The notes under the pieces: generated by a model
Databases searched by the model: none
What the model saw: only the letters and a program-made list of their open reading frames with translations
What the model was told of the DNA's origin: nothing
Shown here: positions 43,753 to 52,253 of the stretch, piece by piece
Position numbering within the stretch: position 1 is the stretch's first letter
Layout of the letters: each line of letters opens with the position of its first letter
Source of the DNA: Aquimarina sp. RZ0
Lineage (GTDB): Bacteria > Bacteroidota > Bacteroidia > Flavobacteriales > Flavobacteriaceae
Reading direction: 5' to 3'
DNA length: 64,000 nucleotides
Assembly: GCF_008370685.1 (NCBI RefSeq)
Contig: NZ_VTZU01000035.1
Location: 1-64,000, forward strand
Made by a program: the position numbers and the translations under genes

Positions 43753-44184
43753 TTTGTCTATCAATTCATAGAGTACTATCAAATGTCCATCAAAATCGAC
43801 AAAAGCTTGTTCTATAAAAGTGGCATATTCATTTTCATCGGTTTTGACATCGGTTGTTTTTAATCCTAGAGCTTTAATTTTTTTGATCACACTAACAAGA
43901 TTATCTACTTTAATAACAGATGCCACCATGTGGATACCTTCTTGTTTTGGCAGGGAAACGCCTTTTATTTCTGTTAGCGCAAAAGTCCGTTCTTGACTAG
44001 GACTATCCATTGTTGCAAAAGTCAAATCCGCTTCATTAGGAATATTAAATACAGGATAAGAGAATGAATCTTTTTCGGAAGATTGAATATAGTTGATGGT
44101 AAAGCCAAGGATATCTCTATAAACTTTTAGAGAACGTTCTAAATCAGCAACGCAAAGTGTGACTCTTTTATATAATAACGACAT
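43750..44184 (-). CDS. Single-domain VOC protein
   Basis: This 144-residue cytosolic protein starts YKRVTLCVADLERSLKVYRD, then ILGFTINYIQSSEKDSFSYP, HMVASVIKVDNLVSVIKKIK, and ends with FVDFDGHLIVLYELIDK. It is a paralogue of the exported protein encoded at 39934. There is no obvious His at the first ligand position; the late Glu is present in LYELI. The last codons lie in the terminus of the MITE-like element, so the natural C-terminus may have been altered slightly. 15 bp separate it from the nitrilase-like lipoprotein. Confidence 0.75.
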   Translation of the reverse strand: MSLLYKRVTLCVADLERSLKVYRDILGFTINYIQSSEKDSFSYPVFNIPNEADLTFATMDSPSQERTFALTEIKGVSLPKQEGIHMVASVIKVDNLVSVIKKIKALGLKTTDVKTDENEYATFIEQAFVDFDGHLIVLYELIDK

Positions 44185-44199
44185 ATTAAAATTTTATAA

Positions 44200-45345
44200 T
44201 TAGTTTGCTTTTTTTGGCGGATTATAACGACTAATACTATCCATTAATTCTTTCATGGCAGCACCGGTTTTTGGTAATTTATCCTTTTTCATATTTAAAT
44301 GATTTATTGGAATTTCTTGCTGATATTGCTCAAAAACAGGTTTTGTCATTTCTAGGGCATAATTAGGAATGGTTCTGTCTTTTCTAAAAGCTGCGATGGG
44401 TATTTTTGCTTCTACAATACCATCTTCTTCTTTACTTGGATGCTTGGCCAATATTTTTCCGTGTGGGTTAACAATTAAAGATTCACCTGCATTGTAGCCT
44501 GTACTTACTGGAAGTGTAAAATTTGCCATCGCAGAATAAAAATCATTACTCCATGCCGTAAAGATTACATCTTCTTGTGCAAACAAGGTTGCGGTACGCA
44601 ACATAATCTCCGTACCTCGCATTGCGAAAGCTGCATAAATAAAAGGGTCAAACTGTACAGTACTTACTGCTATGTTTCCAAACTCTGTCCTAAGTACAGG
44701 AAATTCTTCTTCTATACCGTATTTTTTTCGATAAGCATCACGAACCGCCTCAATAGTTGTCGTTGTAATTTCCCGATCTTTGTAAATGCGTTTTATATTT
44801 CTAGATTTCCAAAAGGTTTTAGCAATGTTGCCATCTCGACCTATAACTGTATTAATACTCAAAATATGGTCAGGCCATGTTGCATCACGAACATAACTTC
44901 CGAAAATAATATAACAATCACAGGCTTTGGCAATGTTTCCTATACGTGCTGTTTCGGGCCCCGGAATCTCAATAGTAAAAGGCAATTTTTCCTGCCTTGT
45001 GCCTCCAGAATATCCAGTTAAAGGAAATTCATGGAATAGTATAAAGTCAGGTTTATCACCTTCAGTCATCGCTTGTTTAGCCATTTGTTCCATATATTTC
45101 ATGTTTTCATCAAGCCCTTCTGTTATGGAAGGGAATTGCGAAAGTGATTTAACGCGGGTTTGCATGACCTTTACCACAATAGAATCTTTTTCTAGTGGCA
45201 CTTTATCATAGGTACCATCAGGTGCTACCAGTTTTACCAAAGACCCAGGCATTTCATCTTTAGTTTCTTCAGCGTTTTGCGATTTTTTACATGCCACTAT
45301 AAACAACAGTACTATAATTATCAGAAAAAGTGTTTTCAATTTCAT
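44200..45345 (-). CDS. Nitrilase-superfamily lipoprotein without the catalytic cysteine
   Basis: This 381-residue protein has a signal peptide with lipobox FIVAC (Cys19), so it should be lipid-anchored. The carbon-nitrogen hydrolase fold is clear: the Glu region ILFHEFPLTGYSGG (Glu106) and the Lys region KTFWKSRNIKRIY (Lys180). At the nucleophile strand GNIAVSTVQFDPF the place of Cys is taken by Val230/Gln231, and no Cys lies nearby. The C-terminal part is otherwise complete. An amidase mechanism through a thioester is impossible, so it is a pseudoenzyme, a binding protein or uses other chemistry. It lies between two VOC genes in one minus-strand operon. Confidence 0.8.
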   Translation of the reverse strand: MKLKTLFLIIIVLLFIVACKKSQNAEETKDEMPGSLVKLVAPDGTYDKVPLEKDSIVVKVMQTRVKSLSQFPSITEGLDENMKYMEQMAKQAMTEGDKPDFILFHEFPLTGYSGGTRQEKLPFTIEIPGPETARIGNIAKACDCYIIFGSYVRDATWPDHILSINTVIGRDGNIAKTFWKSRNIKRIYKDREITTTTIEAVRDAYRKKYGIEEEFPVLRTEFGNIAVSTVQFDPFIYAAFAMRGTEIMLRTATLFAQEDVIFTAWSNDFYSAMANFTLPVSTGYNAGESLIVNPHGKILAKHPSKEEDGIVEAKIPIAAFRKDRTIPNYALEMTKPVFEQYQQEIPINHLNMKKDKLPKTGAAMKELMDSISRYNPPKKAN

Positions 45346-45355
45346 AAATCACATA

Positions 45356-46381
45356 TTAATCAATTAATTCTATAAATTCAATCCATACCCCATCTGGTGA
45401 GCGAACTGAAAATATTTTTAAGTTTCCATAAGGCTTAATATATAAAGTTTGAACCTCTGAGTTTAACGTAACACCTCTACTCTTTAGGGTAGTGGCATAA
45501 GTTTCTGCATGTCTGACAGGAAAACGATACATCAAAATCCCAAGATTTGGTGGTTTGGCAAATTTTGCACAATCTTTTCCTTTGAGTTCATTGATATGAA
45601 GATATTCAATCGATCCAAAATTATCCTTGTCGGGTCGAACAATATCAATAGGCACCGTAATTTCATGATTGATATTTGATGGAATCCCAATAACATTACG
45701 CCCCGCATTCCTATTTAACCCCTTGGTTTGGAAAAACATATGAAACCCTAGCTTATTGACATAAAAATCATGAGATGCTTTCATATCTCGCACAATGACC
45801 GATGAGTTGAAAATGCGACTTGTTTTCTTCATATGGTCAAAACCTACCAAGGGCGGAGCAAAGCGTTGCATAAAAGCAATGACAATTCCATCAGGACCTT
45901 TCATCAATACTTCTGAAACATCATAAATATTAAATGTATATCTCAGCGGATCAGAAAGCCCGTTCCAACCTTTATCCTGTAGTTCTCTATACATGGTTTC
46001 CATATTATCGATTCTTAAATTGATATCAAAAATACCTCCTGTATCCCATACATTAGCAGCTGATCGGATTTGTTGCTGTGCTACATTTTTAAATTTTATA
46101 ATCCGTAAAAATCCTTCTATGTCTTTGGGGTTTCTGAGTACTGCTTCCTCAATAAAAACTGTATCATCTAGATTCCACATTTTTTTCAAATCTGAATGTC
46201 CATAATTTTCAGAAAAAACTTCCCATCCGCATACCTTCTTAAAAAAATTAACCGCTTTTTCTAGATTCGAAACACTTAGTATTATTTCCTGAAACCCTTT
46301 AACAAAAGTATCATCGGGTTTAAAATAAAGATTGTGTTTGTAGCCAGACATAGTACCAAGTATATAAATTAGTGCCCCCAA
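45356..46381 (-). CDS. Two-domain VOC protein
   Basis: This protein of up to 341 residues may really start at the internal ATG at 46351 (MSGYKHNLYFKP); the 10 residues before it look unlike a conserved N-terminus. VOC modules begin at about 29 (GFQEIILSVSNLEKAVNFFK) and about 185 (RIFNSSVIVRDMKASHDFYV), ending IFSVRSPDGVWIEFIEL with the late Glu. It is a clear paralogue of the protein at 38444-39394. It heads the VOC-nitrilase-VOC minus-strand run, downstream of a DUF1838-like pseudogene. Confidence 0.75.
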   Translation of the reverse strand: MGALIYILGTMSGYKHNLYFKPDDTFVKGFQEIILSVSNLEKAVNFFKKVCGWEVFSENYGHSDLKKMWNLDDTVFIEEAVLRNPKDIEGFLRIIKFKNVAQQQIRSAANVWDTGGIFDINLRIDNMETMYRELQDKGWNGLSDPLRYTFNIYDVSEVLMKGPDGIVIAFMQRFAPPLVGFDHMKKTSRIFNSSVIVRDMKASHDFYVNKLGFHMFFQTKGLNRNAGRNVIGIPSNINHEITVPIDIVRPDKDNFGSIEYLHINELKGKDCAKFAKPPNLGILMYRFPVRHAETYATTLKSRGVTLNSEVQTLYIKPYGNLKIFSVRSPDGVWIEFIELID

Positions 46382-46439
46382 CCTGAGTTACCTTCACTTT
46401 TTTGTAATGCTCTCATCTCTGCCATACCTTTTGGAGGGT

Positions 46440-47015
46440 TTAATCAATTAATTTTTTCGACTTTTGCCCTAGCTAGTATTTTAGGACTGAACTTCTTATG
46501 GATTTCATTTCTTTACCTTTATATTCTTTTGACACTTCACCAGTTTCTATATCTGTATAGGCATACGTTGTTCTCACTAAATGTTCAGCCTTGCCGTCAG
46601 GGTCTTTGAGTCAAAAAAAATAGTGCTATAAAACCCAATCATTCCAAATAGTTTCTTGCCTGAAGGATATTCATAAATATATCCATCTGCTAACCAATGT
46701 ACAGTTTCTCCGGTTTCCGCTCCAGAATTGCTACAGATTTTTAAAGCCTCTGGAGCAGCAGTATAGGATGCCTTAGTATTAATTTCTATCAAAGGTTTAT
46801 CAAATCACTTCAATTGGTTTTGTTTCGGCTTTACAACTATTACCAAAAGACTTACGACCATATATATTTTTAATTCTAAACTCATCTTGGGTGATGTTAT
46901 CATCCATAAAATTGGCATTTTGTATCCTAACTTTGTTGATTTTTTTAACAGTAGCTGCGATTAAACCTACTTGATCATACAACAAAAGTGAAACTTTCCG
47001 ATTGAAAACTAACAC
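46440..47015 (-). pseudogene. DUF1838-like gene, disrupted by stops or frameshifts
   Basis: Three consecutive minus-strand pieces look like one protein. The first starts MLVFNRKVSLLLYDQVGL (from 47015). The second contains PEALKICSNSGAETGETVHW and GYIYEYPSGKKLFGMIGFYS. The third, past a stop at about 46577, reads HLVRTTYAYTDIETGEVSKE. The last two align in pattern with the DUF1838 proteins encoded at 50379 and 51310 (GxIYxxxxGKxxxxxxGF then YTDxxTGxVxxE). The stops mean a dead copy of the tandem DUF1838 genes downstream. Confidence 0.5.
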
Positions 47016-47073
47016 TTAATAATGAGTTTAATAAATTCCATATTAGTAGATCACACTTACTGAATGAATCATG

Positions 47074-47106
47074 TAAATTTAATAAAATTAGTTAATTAAA
47101 TTAACT
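47074..47106. promoter_or_regulatory. 33-bp operator-like site (right half well conserved)
   Basis: The right half, AGTTAATTAAATTAACTATT with the site ending at 47106, matches the 38375 site except for two bases. The left half is degenerate. It lies between the DUF1838-like pseudogene (minus) and the orphan lipoprotein leader (plus), so it may have served either of two now-dead genes. Confidence 0.55.
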
Positions 47107-47118
47107 ATTAAGGTATTT

Positions 47119-47184
47119 AATTATAGAGCCCTTTTTCTTATCGTATTTCTGGCGCTCATTCTAACCAGTTGCAAAAAAAAGTAG
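47119..47184 (+). pseudogene. Orphan lipoprotein signal peptide cut by a MITE-like element
   Basis: The plus-strand frame FFLIVFLALILTSCKKK ends at TAG 47182-47184, exactly where the second MITE-like copy begins. It is a textbook lipoprotein leader with lipobox LTSC but no mature domain and no in-frame ATG. The body of the gene was lost when the element moved in or later. Confidence 0.5.
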
Positions 47185-47351
47185 TTATACGATTTGCGAT
47201 TAAAAAATTCGTATAAATTCATTGAATTATTTTTTCTTTATGCAAGGCAAAAAAATCAAACATAGCTATAGCTACGGTTTATTTTTTAAACGAAGTAGAA
47301 AGGAAAAAGAAACGATGAATATGCGAAATTTTTAGTTATAAATCGTATTAT
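47185..47351. mobile_element. MITE-like element, copy 2 (about 167 bp)
   Basis: Same terminal inverted repeats, internal GGCAAAAAAATCAA and AACGAAGTAGAAAGGAAAAA segments as copy 1 at 43587. The central hairpin has decayed (ATAGCTACGG in place of ATAGCTATGC). Both copies have the same orientation, 3.6 kb apart, flanking the VOC/nitrilase operon and pseudogenes. Confidence 0.8.
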
Positions 47352-47492
47352 TTTAAAGATTCAATCTGTATCACTCACGTGAATCGTATAAATGGGCTGA
47401 AAAATTTATTATCAAATCCATAATACTTTTTGCTATTTACACTCGTCGGAAATAAAAAAAACAGATTAACATGCTCTTTTTAGAAAAAAATT

Positions 47493-47525
47493 AGTTAAAT
47501 TAGTTAACTATTAACATAATTAATC
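47493..47525. promoter_or_regulatory. 33-bp operator-like site upstream of the TonB receptor
   Basis: It begins AGTTAAATTAGTTAACTATT and ends CATAATTAATC, aligning without gaps with the 37288 site and with the same half-site spacing. It lies 80 bp before the receptor ATG. Confidence 0.65.
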
Positions 47526-47604
47526 ATTAAATTAGACGACATTAATTCTTTTCTTACTAGAAAAATATGGTGTAAATGCATACAAATCAATAAACAATTA
47601 TAAT

Positions 47605-50283
47605 ATGAAGCCAAAAAAAGTAATAAATTTTATTTGCTTATTGAGTTTTCTTTCCTTGAGTACTATTTCTATTGCTCAGGAAGGTACTATAAGTGGTAAG
47701 GTTACAGGAGAGAAAGGGATACCTCTTCCTGGAGTAAGTATTCAAATCAAAGGGACAAATATTGGAGTTATTACGGATTTTGATGGGAATTACAATATCA
47801 ATGCTAAGCAAGGAGATGTTTTTATCTTCTCATCTATTGGATATGCTACCAAGGAAATAACGGTTAATGGCACTATTGTAGATATGCAAATGGAAACCGA
47901 GGTTAGTTTTTTAAATGAAGTTGTAGTTTCCACCACACGAAAACCAGTGCGCAAATTACAGGCAACAACTGCTATCAATAGTATAGGCGCTAAAGAAATA
48001 TCAACTTTAAAACCAGAATCGTTTACAGAAGCTATTCAAAATACTCCTGGTGTGGTAATAGACGAAACTCAAGGTAGAAAAGGTGGTTTTAATATACGTG
48101 GATTTCCAGGAGGTTCAATATACGCGACTACATTAATAGATGGTTTACCGGTCTCTGGTATTGCTTCTCAATCCGGAAGTCAACAAGAATTCTTTGGAAT
48201 TGACCAAAATGTTCAGAATATAGAGGTTGTAAGAGGCGCAGCTGCTTCGCTTTTTGGAAGAGCAGCAGCAGCAGGTGCGATTAATATTATTTCTAAAACT
48301 GGTGGTACAGAACATCATGGAGTTTTCTCACTAACCAAATATAGTAACAATTCAAGACAAGGACATCAATTCGAAGGTGAAACAGATTATAGAGCAGATT
48401 TTAACTTTAATGGACCTATTACCGACAAATTACGTTATAATATAGGTGGTTATGTATTAGAAGACTCAGGAATAAAAGAACAATTTGCAAAAGATAGAGG
48501 TGCTCAGGTAAGAGCTAACTTTGATTATTTATTTTCTGAAAACACATCCCTTCGTATATATGGTAGTATATTTAACAATCAGTTCCAAAACATCACTGAC
48601 GCGCCCTGGGATCTAGAAAACGACCGCATTGCTGAAGGTTGGCACCCTGCAAATGCTTTTTTTAATGATCCTAGAAACTTAGACCGAGCCTTTGGTGAAA
48701 TAGGAGTTCGACAAGGTTTTTTTAATACTGCTGGCGCAACAGAAGAGGATGGTACTCCTCTTAGAGATACACCTGGTGCTAATCGAGAAATTGCAAAAGG
48801 AGGTAATATTGGAATCGATTTTAGAACAGATCTGGGCAGTGGATGGTTATTAAGTGATAGATTACGATACAATGATTTTAGCTATGAAGATATTAACGAA
48901 TTTAACTTTTCCACTTTTTACACTACAGATGCAACCGTAAATCGATTTAATGGTGAGGCATATAATCAAAATAGGAGTTTCATAACAGAACATAGGCTTA
49001 CAAAACAAATTAAAAACCAAAATTCAGAACACAATATCAGTGGTGGTCTATTTCACAGTAACGCAAAAAGAGATCGTTTGGGGTTAAATTTTGTCTATGC
49101 TTCAAGTGTGGCATTCAGAAACCCTGAAATAAGTAGCTCTTTTGGTTTTAGTACGGGAACTTTTGATTTTCCACAACCAAGTCCAACATCCTTTGTATCT
49201 AATACGTCATCACATAGGGAAGAAGTTAGTACTGGCGTATTTATTGGTGATGAAATGGTGTTTAATGATAGGCTGAGTGTTAATGTAACATTCCGCTATG
49301 ATTGGTTAAGGCACAAGTTCAACAATGATCCAGAAAAATTCAGAGAATCCGAAATTGATTTTGCTTTCTCTGATTTTGAAGAAAATGAACTAAAGTTTGA
49401 AGATTTCTCCTATTCGATAGGAGCTAATTATACCTTGGGAAAATCCTCGGCGGTATACGGGAATTTTGTGAGAGCTTTCTCATTACCAGGTTCGATAAAC
49501 TTAACCACAATCTTACCCGATGATAATGAAGTAGTGAAAAACTTTGAATTAGGATACCGTGCAGGGCTTGGTGACCTAACGATAGACGTAACTATGTTTA
49601 ATACAAAAATCGACAATAGAACAGCTACCGTATTTGATAACAATCTTGGTGAATTTGTAGAAAGACCAGCTGGTTCTAATAAAATATTTGGAGGAGAACT
49701 TTCAATGATTTATGCCCCAAAAGCAGTTACTGGACTGTTGTTAAGAGGTTCTCTAACCATACAGGACTCAGAATATGATGAATTTTTTGTTCCCTTATCC
49801 GTTGATACAAACGGAAATACAAATGTTGATCAGAATGGAGATTTGTTCGGACTACAATTGGTCGGAAGCGGTGCAAATGCCGGGATCAATATTGCAGGCT
49901 TAAAAGTTCAAAATAGACCACCGGTTATATATAACATTAATATTGCCTATAGCCGAAAAACCTGGGGAGCAGATTTTGGAGGGTATACATACTCCGGAGG
50001 ATATGCAGATGCCTTAAACCTTTATGAGCTTCCTAATTTTTCAGAGTACAACTTAGGAGGATACTATATATTTCCTTTGGGAGATGATGAACAATTAAGA
50101 TTTAGCGTAAGAATAAAAAACTTATTTGATGGAGAAAGTGCAAGGCAACTTTTGGTTGGAGGTCAAAACACAGATGCCGGTTTGATTGAGAAACAGAACA
50201 ATCCAACCCGAGTAGGAAGATTAACATCCGCGGTTCTCCAAAACCCAAAAAGAGTTTTGTTTACTGTAGGGTATAAATTTTAG
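47605..50283 (+). CDS. TonB-dependent outer-membrane receptor
   Basis: This 892-residue protein has a signal peptide to about 24, then a carboxypeptidase-regulatory-like domain (TISGKVTGEKGIPLPGVSIQ). The plug domain has ESFTEAIQNTPGVVIDETQG and the stretch VVRGAAASLFGRAAAAGAIN. A beta-barrel follows, ending KRVLFTVGYKF with the terminal aromatic residue. No SusD-like gene accompanies it, so it is more like siderophore- or small-ligand receptors than a polysaccharide-uptake SusC. Its upstream operator-like site ties it to the island; it probably imports the substrate. A hairpin at 50307 separates it from the DUF1838 genes. Confidence 0.9.
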   Translation: MKPKKVINFICLLSFLSLSTISIAQEGTISGKVTGEKGIPLPGVSIQIKGTNIGVITDFDGNYNINAKQGDVFIFSSIGYATKEITVNGTIVDMQMETEVSFLNEVVVSTTRKPVRKLQATTAINSIGAKEISTLKPESFTEAIQNTPGVVIDETQGRKGGFNIRGFPGGSIYATTLIDGLPVSGIASQSGSQQEFFGIDQNVQNIEVVRGAAASLFGRAAAAGAINIISKTGGTEHHGVFSLTKYSNNSRQGHQFEGETDYRADFNFNGPITDKLRYNIGGYVLEDSGIKEQFAKDRGAQVRANFDYLFSENTSLRIYGSIFNNQFQNITDAPWDLENDRIAEGWHPANAFFNDPRNLDRAFGEIGVRQGFFNTAGATEEDGTPLRDTPGANREIAKGGNIGIDFRTDLGSGWLLSDRLRYNDFSYEDINEFNFSTFYTTDATVNRFNGEAYNQNRSFITEHRLTKQIKNQNSEHNISGGLFHSNAKRDRLGLNFVYASSVAFRNPEISSSFGFSTGTFDFPQPSPTSFVSNTSSHREEVSTGVFIGDEMVFNDRLSVNVTFRYDWLRHKFNNDPEKFRESEIDFAFSDFEENELKFEDFSYSIGANYTLGKSSAVYGNFVRAFSLPGSINLTTILPDDNEVVKNFELGYRAGLGDLTIDVTMFNTKIDNRTATVFDNNLGEFVERPAGSNKIFGGELSMIYAPKAVTGLLLRGSLTIQDSEYDEFFVPLSVDTNGNTNVDQNGDLFGLQLVGSGANAGINIAGLKVQNRPPVIYNINIAYSRKTWGADFGGYTYSGGYADALNLYELPNFSEYNLGGYYIFPLGDDEQLRFSVRIKNLFDGESARQLLVGGQNTDAGLIEKQNNPTRVGRLTSAVLQNPKRVLFTVGYKF

Positions 50284-50306
50284 TTTTGTATGATTTGATA
50301 ATAAAA

Positions 50307-50348
50307 ATAGGATACTGTTAATTAATTACTACCAGTGTCCTATTTTTT
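50307..50348 (+). terminator. Hairpin terminator after the TonB receptor
   Basis: ATAGGATACTG (50307-50317) pairs with CAGTGTCCTAT (50333-50343) with one G-T pair and is followed by TTTTTTAT. It may reduce, rather than stop, transcription into the DUF1838 genes. Confidence 0.75.
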
Positions 50349-50378
50349 ATTTGTTTAACCGCTTAAAAGGATTTGGTT

Positions 50379-51284
50379 ATGAAAAAAAATGGTTTCATTT
50401 TATCGACTCTACTACTACTATGCTATAGTTTTAGTAAAAATATGCCTCAAAGATATGAGGTTGCTTCAAAAGAAAGTAAAAGTCTTAATTTGGATCTCGA
50501 TAGGCCCGAAGATAATATGACTGCTTTTGTTAAAGTAAGAGCTTCCTTAACAGACAATGAAGAGGTTATTTATTATGCTAATGGCAAAATCTATGGATTT
50601 GTAGATGGTGAACGAGATAAACCCTTAATGGGATTTCAGATGTATAATATTGGTCGTTCGATAAAAAGAGCAGAAAACAGCTATTATTTATTAACCAATG
50701 AAGTTCTATTGTATACTGATCTAAATACGGGTAAAGTATTAGAAGAGTTCAACAACCCGTATACAAAAGAAACAGTTGATGTAGTACACGTATGGAATTC
50801 TCCTGTGAACCAAAAACAAGATTTAGAAGGGCGATATGGCAAATGGGGAATCCCTCATCAAAAATTAGGCGAAGATATGATCTGCATGAATGCGGATATA
50901 TTCTTAAAATACCCATCTCCTTTAACCATAGCTGAATTCCCTGAAAATGCACAATCAGATAACTATGAAGCTGCAGAATTATTTCAGTTTTTCTTTTCTG
51001 AAAAAGACATGAATAATCCTGATAAAGCGAGTATTCCCTGTACTATCTCATGGACACGTCTAGGGCCTTGGTTACCTTGGTTAAAGATGGGGCAGCGATC
51101 AGGCAATATGGTATATCAAGGAGCCGGTTACAAATTGATGGAATCTGATTATAATAAAATGCCAAAAATGCTAATCGACTATGTGTTGGCTAATCATCCC
51201 GAATACCGTCATGCTCCAACAAAATATACACAACCAAATGAAACAAGTTGGACCTACTTTAAAAAATTGAATTCAAACAAATAA
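50379..51284 (+). CDS. DUF1838 family protein, exported (copy 1)
   Basis: About 301 residues from the ATG at 50379; a TTG two codons earlier is less likely. The hydrophobic leader GFILSTLLLLCYSFS predicts export. The body is of DUF1838 type: FVKVRASLTDNEEVIYYANG, KIYGFVDGERDKPLMGFQMY, LYTDLNTGKVLEEFNNPYTK, and the hallmark C-terminal SWTRLGPWLPWLKMGQRSGN plus QPNETSWTYFKKL. The function of DUF1838 is not established to my knowledge. Two tandem copies and a pseudogene in this island imply a specific role near the substrate-uptake step, probably in the periplasm. Confidence 0.8.
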   Translation: MKKNGFILSTLLLLCYSFSKNMPQRYEVASKESKSLNLDLDRPEDNMTAFVKVRASLTDNEEVIYYANGKIYGFVDGERDKPLMGFQMYNIGRSIKRAENSYYLLTNEVLLYTDLNTGKVLEEFNNPYTKETVDVVHVWNSPVNQKQDLEGRYGKWGIPHQKLGEDMICMNADIFLKYPSPLTIAEFPENAQSDNYEAAELFQFFFSEKDMNNPDKASIPCTISWTRLGPWLPWLKMGQRSGNMVYQGAGYKLMESDYNKMPKMLIDYVLANHPEYRHAPTKYTQPNETSWTYFKKLNSNK

Positions 51285-51309
51285 TCTATTATTACTAATA
51301 ATTGGAACA

Positions 51310-52209
51310 ATGAAACAAATCATACTTTTGTCGGTTATACCTTTCACTTTCTTATCAATAGATGCGCAGGTTACCAAAGTTACAGGCCTTGAGGCTATGC
51401 TGATCAGAATGAAATCTACTTGTGGTACCACCGAAGAAGGAAAAACTATTTATGGTATGTGGGAAGGGCGAGTTTATAGCCGCGTACCAGGAGAAAAAGA
51501 TAAACACCTGTTTAATGTTGTTGGAATTAATGTCCGTCAATGTGATATGGAAAATGATAAAACACGAGGTATGGGTTTTAAAAGTGTTAGTAGAGAAATT
51601 ATGGTGTATATAGATCCAAAAACAAACAAAATTATGGATGTTTGGAAAAACCCGTGGACTGGAGAAGAGATGGCGGTTGTACACGTAGCCAACGATCCTG
51701 TTAATATGAGATCCTGGGCTTGGGAAAAAGATGAAAAAGGAAATAACATCGCTAAAACCGAATATCGTAAATATGGTAAAATTGCAATGACTTCATATGA
51801 AATTCCATTATTTTATGACAACCCTCTGGGGAGTGATTATCAGGTATATGTCGGAGGAGCTTACCACGCTATGGAGATCTTTAACACTTCTTATAACGCT
51901 AATGAATTTACCGATGCTAAAATAAAAAATATAAACCAGTCTAATATTTCCTGGTCAAGAGTAGCACAATGGCTTCCATGGATGCAAATGGGTAGCAAAA
52001 GTGGTGTAATGATTTTTAATGCTACTGGGTATAGTACTTTTGATGAAAAAGAAATTTGGCCCGTACTAAAAAAAGCAATAAATGAACGATACCCATTATA
52101 CAAGAAACCACCTCCTTTAGATGATAAAAGGCCGAACGAGACTTCCTGGATTGCATTCAAAAAACATATGGAAGGAAAAAAACTCTTAAAAGTGCGAGAT
52201 CGACACTAA
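51310..52209 (+). CDS. DUF1838 family protein, exported (copy 2)
   Basis: This 299-residue protein has signal peptide QIILLSVIPFTFLSIDAQ, then TKVTGLEAMLIRMKSTCG, IYGMWEGRVYSRVPGEKDKH, VYIDPKTNKIMDVWKNPWTG, SWSRVAQWLPWMQMGSKSGV and RPNETSWIAFKKHM. It is clearly related to its upstream neighbour, at low identity, so the duplication is old. Conserved tryptophan-rich WxPWxxMGxxSG suggests binding of an aromatic or hydrophobic ligand. It is 25 bp after copy 1 and 44 bp before the MFS gene, so cotranscription is likely. Confidence 0.8.
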   Translation: MKQIILLSVIPFTFLSIDAQVTKVTGLEAMLIRMKSTCGTTEEGKTIYGMWEGRVYSRVPGEKDKHLFNVVGINVRQCDMENDKTRGMGFKSVSREIMVYIDPKTNKIMDVWKNPWTGEEMAVVHVANDPVNMRSWAWEKDEKGNNIAKTEYRKYGKIAMTSYEIPLFYDNPLGSDYQVYVGGAYHAMEIFNTSYNANEFTDAKIKNINQSNISWSRVAQWLPWMQMGSKSGVMIFNATGYSTFDEKEIWPVLKKAINERYPLYKKPPPLDDKRPNETSWIAFKKHMEGKKLLKVRDRH

Positions 52210-52253
52210 TTCGAGGTTCCATAATAGTCAACGGCTTTTAACAAAATCAGAAG

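Noticed and set aside
47605..50283. SusC-type polysaccharide utilisation locus
   Set aside because: No SusD partner and no glycoside hydrolases, lyases or sulfatases in the window.
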